Notes under the pieces: generated by a model
Told to the model about the DNA's origin: nothing
Seen by the model: the letters and a program-made list of their open reading frames with translations, nothing else
The model's database searches: none
Source of the DNA: an uncultured Pelagibacteraceae bacterium
GTDB taxonomy: Bacteria > Pseudomonadota > Alphaproteobacteria > Pelagibacterales > Pelagibacteraceae
Assembly: GCA_902605035.1 (NCBI GenBank)
Contig: CACLBB010000001.1
Coordinates: forward strand, 1-64,000
DNA length: 64,000 bases
Reading direction: 5' to 3'
Shown: piece after piece, positions 62,496 to 64,000 of the stretch
How positions within the stretch are numbered: position 1 is the first letter of the stretch
Layout of the letters: each line of letters starts with the position of its first letter
Made by a program: the position numbers and the translations under genes

Positions 62496-63653
62496 ATGCA
62501 AAAAATTTTTAAAATTGGATTAATCGGGTGCGGACACATAGCCGAAACATACTTTAGAGCCCATAAATATTTCAATAATTTTAGAATAATTAAGTGTGCA
62601 GATATAAATAAAAAATCTGCTGAAAAATGTGCTAAAAAATATAAAATTGACTTTGTATCTATAAATAAAATACTTAAAGATAAAGAAATTGAAATAATTT
62701 TAAACCTTACAATTCCTACAGCACATTATGTAGTAGCAAAAAAATCGTTATTGAGCGGTAAACATGTGTATTCAGAAAAACCATTAGCAGTTGACCTTAA
62801 AGATGGTTTAGAACTTGTTAAAATTGCAAGAAGAAAAAAACTTTTTATTGGAAATGCTCCTGACACTTTTTTAGGTGGAGGTAATCAAAAAGCAAGACAA
62901 CTTTTAGATAGGAAAATTATAGGTAATATAAAATTTGGAACAGCAATATTTGCTTTTCCTGGAATTCAATCATACCACCCCAACCCGGAACCATGGTTTA
63001 AAAAAAAGGGAGGCGGACCAGTTATCGATATGGGTCCTTACTATTTAACCGCATTAGTAAATTTATTAGGTCCGGCTAAATTTGTAACAAGTATTTGTAA
63101 TCATAATACAAAAAAAAGAATTATCGGCATCGGACCAAAAAAAGGAAAAAAAATTAAAGTAGAATGCCCTACTACTTACTTTTCGACTATAAGATTTGAA
63201 AATGGAACGACAATTAGATTAACTTTATCATTTGATGTGATTTCTCACTTAAGAAATCATATAGAATTATATGGAGATGAAGGATCTATGATAATACCAG
63301 ACCCTAATATGTTTGGTGGATCTGTTTTATTAAGTAAAAAACTAGGCAGTAAATGGAAAAATTATAAAACAAATAAAATGGTTTTAGGAAAAATTAATAT
63401 TCGAACCCAAAGTTCAAGAGCGAATGAGTCTCCTACTAATGCTAATTATAGAGGTGTAGGACTTGCAGAGATGATTTATTCAATTCAAAAAAAGAAAAAA
63501 CATAGATGCAATGGTAATTTATCTTTACACGTGCTTAATATTATAGAAGGTATTCACAAATCAGCTAAAACTGGTAAAAAATTTTATATAAAAACTAAAT
63601 GCGAAAGGCCTAAATTTTTTACTAGCAAAGAAATAAATTCAATTATTATATAG
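62496..63653 (+). CDS. Gfo/Idh/MocA family oxidoreductase
   Basis: The 385-residue NAD(P)-dependent dehydrogenase has the Rossmann motif IGLIGCGHIAETYFRAH near residue 9 and the family motif YSEKPLAVDL. The C-terminal domain has GGGPVIDMGPYYLTALVNLLG, with the Asp/Tyr catalytic pair. Members include inositol 2-dehydrogenase and many sugar dehydrogenases. It lies eight bases after iolD in one operon, so an inositol or related sugar dehydrogenase is plausible. It overlaps the convergent ROK gene by eight bases. Confidence 0.87.
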   Translation: MQKIFKIGLIGCGHIAETYFRAHKYFNNFRIIKCADINKKSAEKCAKKYKIDFVSINKILKDKEIEIILNLTIPTAHYVVAKKSLLSGKHVYSEKPLAVDLKDGLELVKIARRKKLFIGNAPDTFLGGGNQKARQLLDRKIIGNIKFGTAIFAFPGIQSYHPNPEPWFKKKGGGPVIDMGPYYLTALVNLLGPAKFVTSICNHNTKKRIIGIGPKKGKKIKVECPTTYFSTIRFENGTTIRLTLSFDVISHLRNHIELYGDEGSMIIPDPNMFGGSVLLSKKLGSKWKNYKTNKMVLGKINIRTQSSRANESPTNANYRGVGLAEMIYSIQKKKKHRCNGNLSLHVLNIIEGIHKSAKTGKKFYIKTKCERPKFFTSKEINSIII

Positions 63654-64000
63654 AATTTTGTCTACTTAAAATTGCGGCACCTCTAACGCCACTCGCGTCT
63701 CCAAATTTAGGTTTTAAAAAGACAGTTTTCAAGTTTGACTCATTAATATATTCTGATGTTTTTTTTTTGATATCATCAAGAAAATCTATTTCACTCGAAA
63801 TACCTCCACCGAAAACTATTGCATCTGGATCAATTGTTGTAATAATCAAGATCAAGCTCCTTGAAAGTATTTCTTTATAGTTATTTACGAATAATTTTGC
63901 ATTTTTATCTTTTTTTCTATACAGAGCAAACATCTCTCTTGCAGAAATTTTGTTTTTATATTTATCGTAAAATCTTTTTTCAATTGATTTTCCTGACAAA
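63646..64000 (-). CDS. ROK family sugar kinase, C-terminal part (partial)
   Basis: The frame is open to the right edge, so only about the last 118 residues are present. The IVFGGGISSEIDFLDDI and DASGVRGAAILSR segments are typical of the C-terminal half of ROK kinases such as glucokinase, fructokinase or N-acetylmannosamine kinase. The N-terminal phosphate loop and zinc motif lie outside the window. It converges on the Gfo/Idh gene with an eight-base overlap. Confidence 0.82.
   Translation of the reverse strand, partial: LSGKSIEKRFYDKYKNKISAREMFALYRKKDKNAKLFVNNYKEILSRSLILIITTIDPDAIVFGGGISSEIDFLDDIKKKTSEYINESNLKTVFLKPKFGDASGVRGAAILSRQNSI

Overview
The window is strongly AT-rich, almost fully coding, with very short intergenic gaps, many 1-11 base gene overlaps and shortened versions of familiar proteins. 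Together with alphaproteobacterial gene order and a DMSP demethylase that closely matches my memory of the Candidatus Pelagibacter ubique enzyme, this points to a SAR11 (Pelagibacterales) marine bacterium. That assignment is an inference; no database search was run.

Region 1 (1-24.0 kb) is core housekeeping. It runs from the 3' end of valS through ilvD and manC, a reverse xthA-erpA pair, and a long forward block dgt-argS-(small membrane protein)-nagZ-scpA-scpB-tatA-tatB-tatC-serS-yajC-secD-secF. After a PuuD-like membrane protein and uvrA on the minus strand comes ssb-gyrA-coaD-ppi-tgt. The order is the classical alphaproteobacterial one with genes missing: surE/pcm/peptidase between serS and yajC, queA before tgt, and the SPOR domain of the argS-nagZ protein.

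Region 2 (24.0-39.0 kb) holds tRNA-Lys(TTT), a nucleotide-sugar epimerase, a Tat-targeted M48 lipoprotein protease, a DUF502 protein, recG, sdhE and tRNA-Ser(TGA). It continues with a cell-wall and replication run (lytic transglycosylase, RlpA-like SPOR lipoprotein, dacA, tmk, holB, metG, tatD, metallo-hydrolase) and a reverse nhaA/NifU-like/gpx operon.

Region 3 (39.0-48.1 kb) is the metabolic highlight. tRNA-Pro(TGG) is followed after six bases by a FadN-type hydroxyacyl-CoA dehydrogenase/hydratase, a DmdC-type acyl-CoA dehydrogenase, a DmdB-type acyl-CoA ligase, an OsmC protein, a crotonase lacking both catalytic glutamates, an alpha/beta hydrolase and DmdA. This looks like a self-contained DMSP demethylation and methylmercaptopropionate degradation operon. 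It is followed by an NDUFS4-type complex I subunit, an SbmA/BacA-like transporter and an AEC-family permease.

Region 4 (50.0-58.4 kb) looks like variable, island-like DNA. It contains a 408-base structured intergenic stretch, a methylguanine methyltransferase, an unlisted 54-residue membrane protein, a cupin, and a tyrosine recombinase with a perfect 11-7-11 palindrome abutting its start codon. A surface-polysaccharide set follows: three glycosyltransferases (one a tandem fusion), a methyltransferase, an RfbH/ColD-like sugar dehydratase and a GIY-YIG protein.

Region 5 (58.4-64.0 kb) is a carbohydrate-catabolism neighbourhood: HpcH/HpaI aldolase and aldehyde dehydrogenase on the minus strand, divergent IolD and Gfo/Idh/MocA dehydrogenase, and a partial ROK-family kinase.

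The observations I rate highest are the recombinase palindrome, the DMSP operon with its apparent redistribution of hydratase function, and a Tgt that has lost three of its four zinc ligands.
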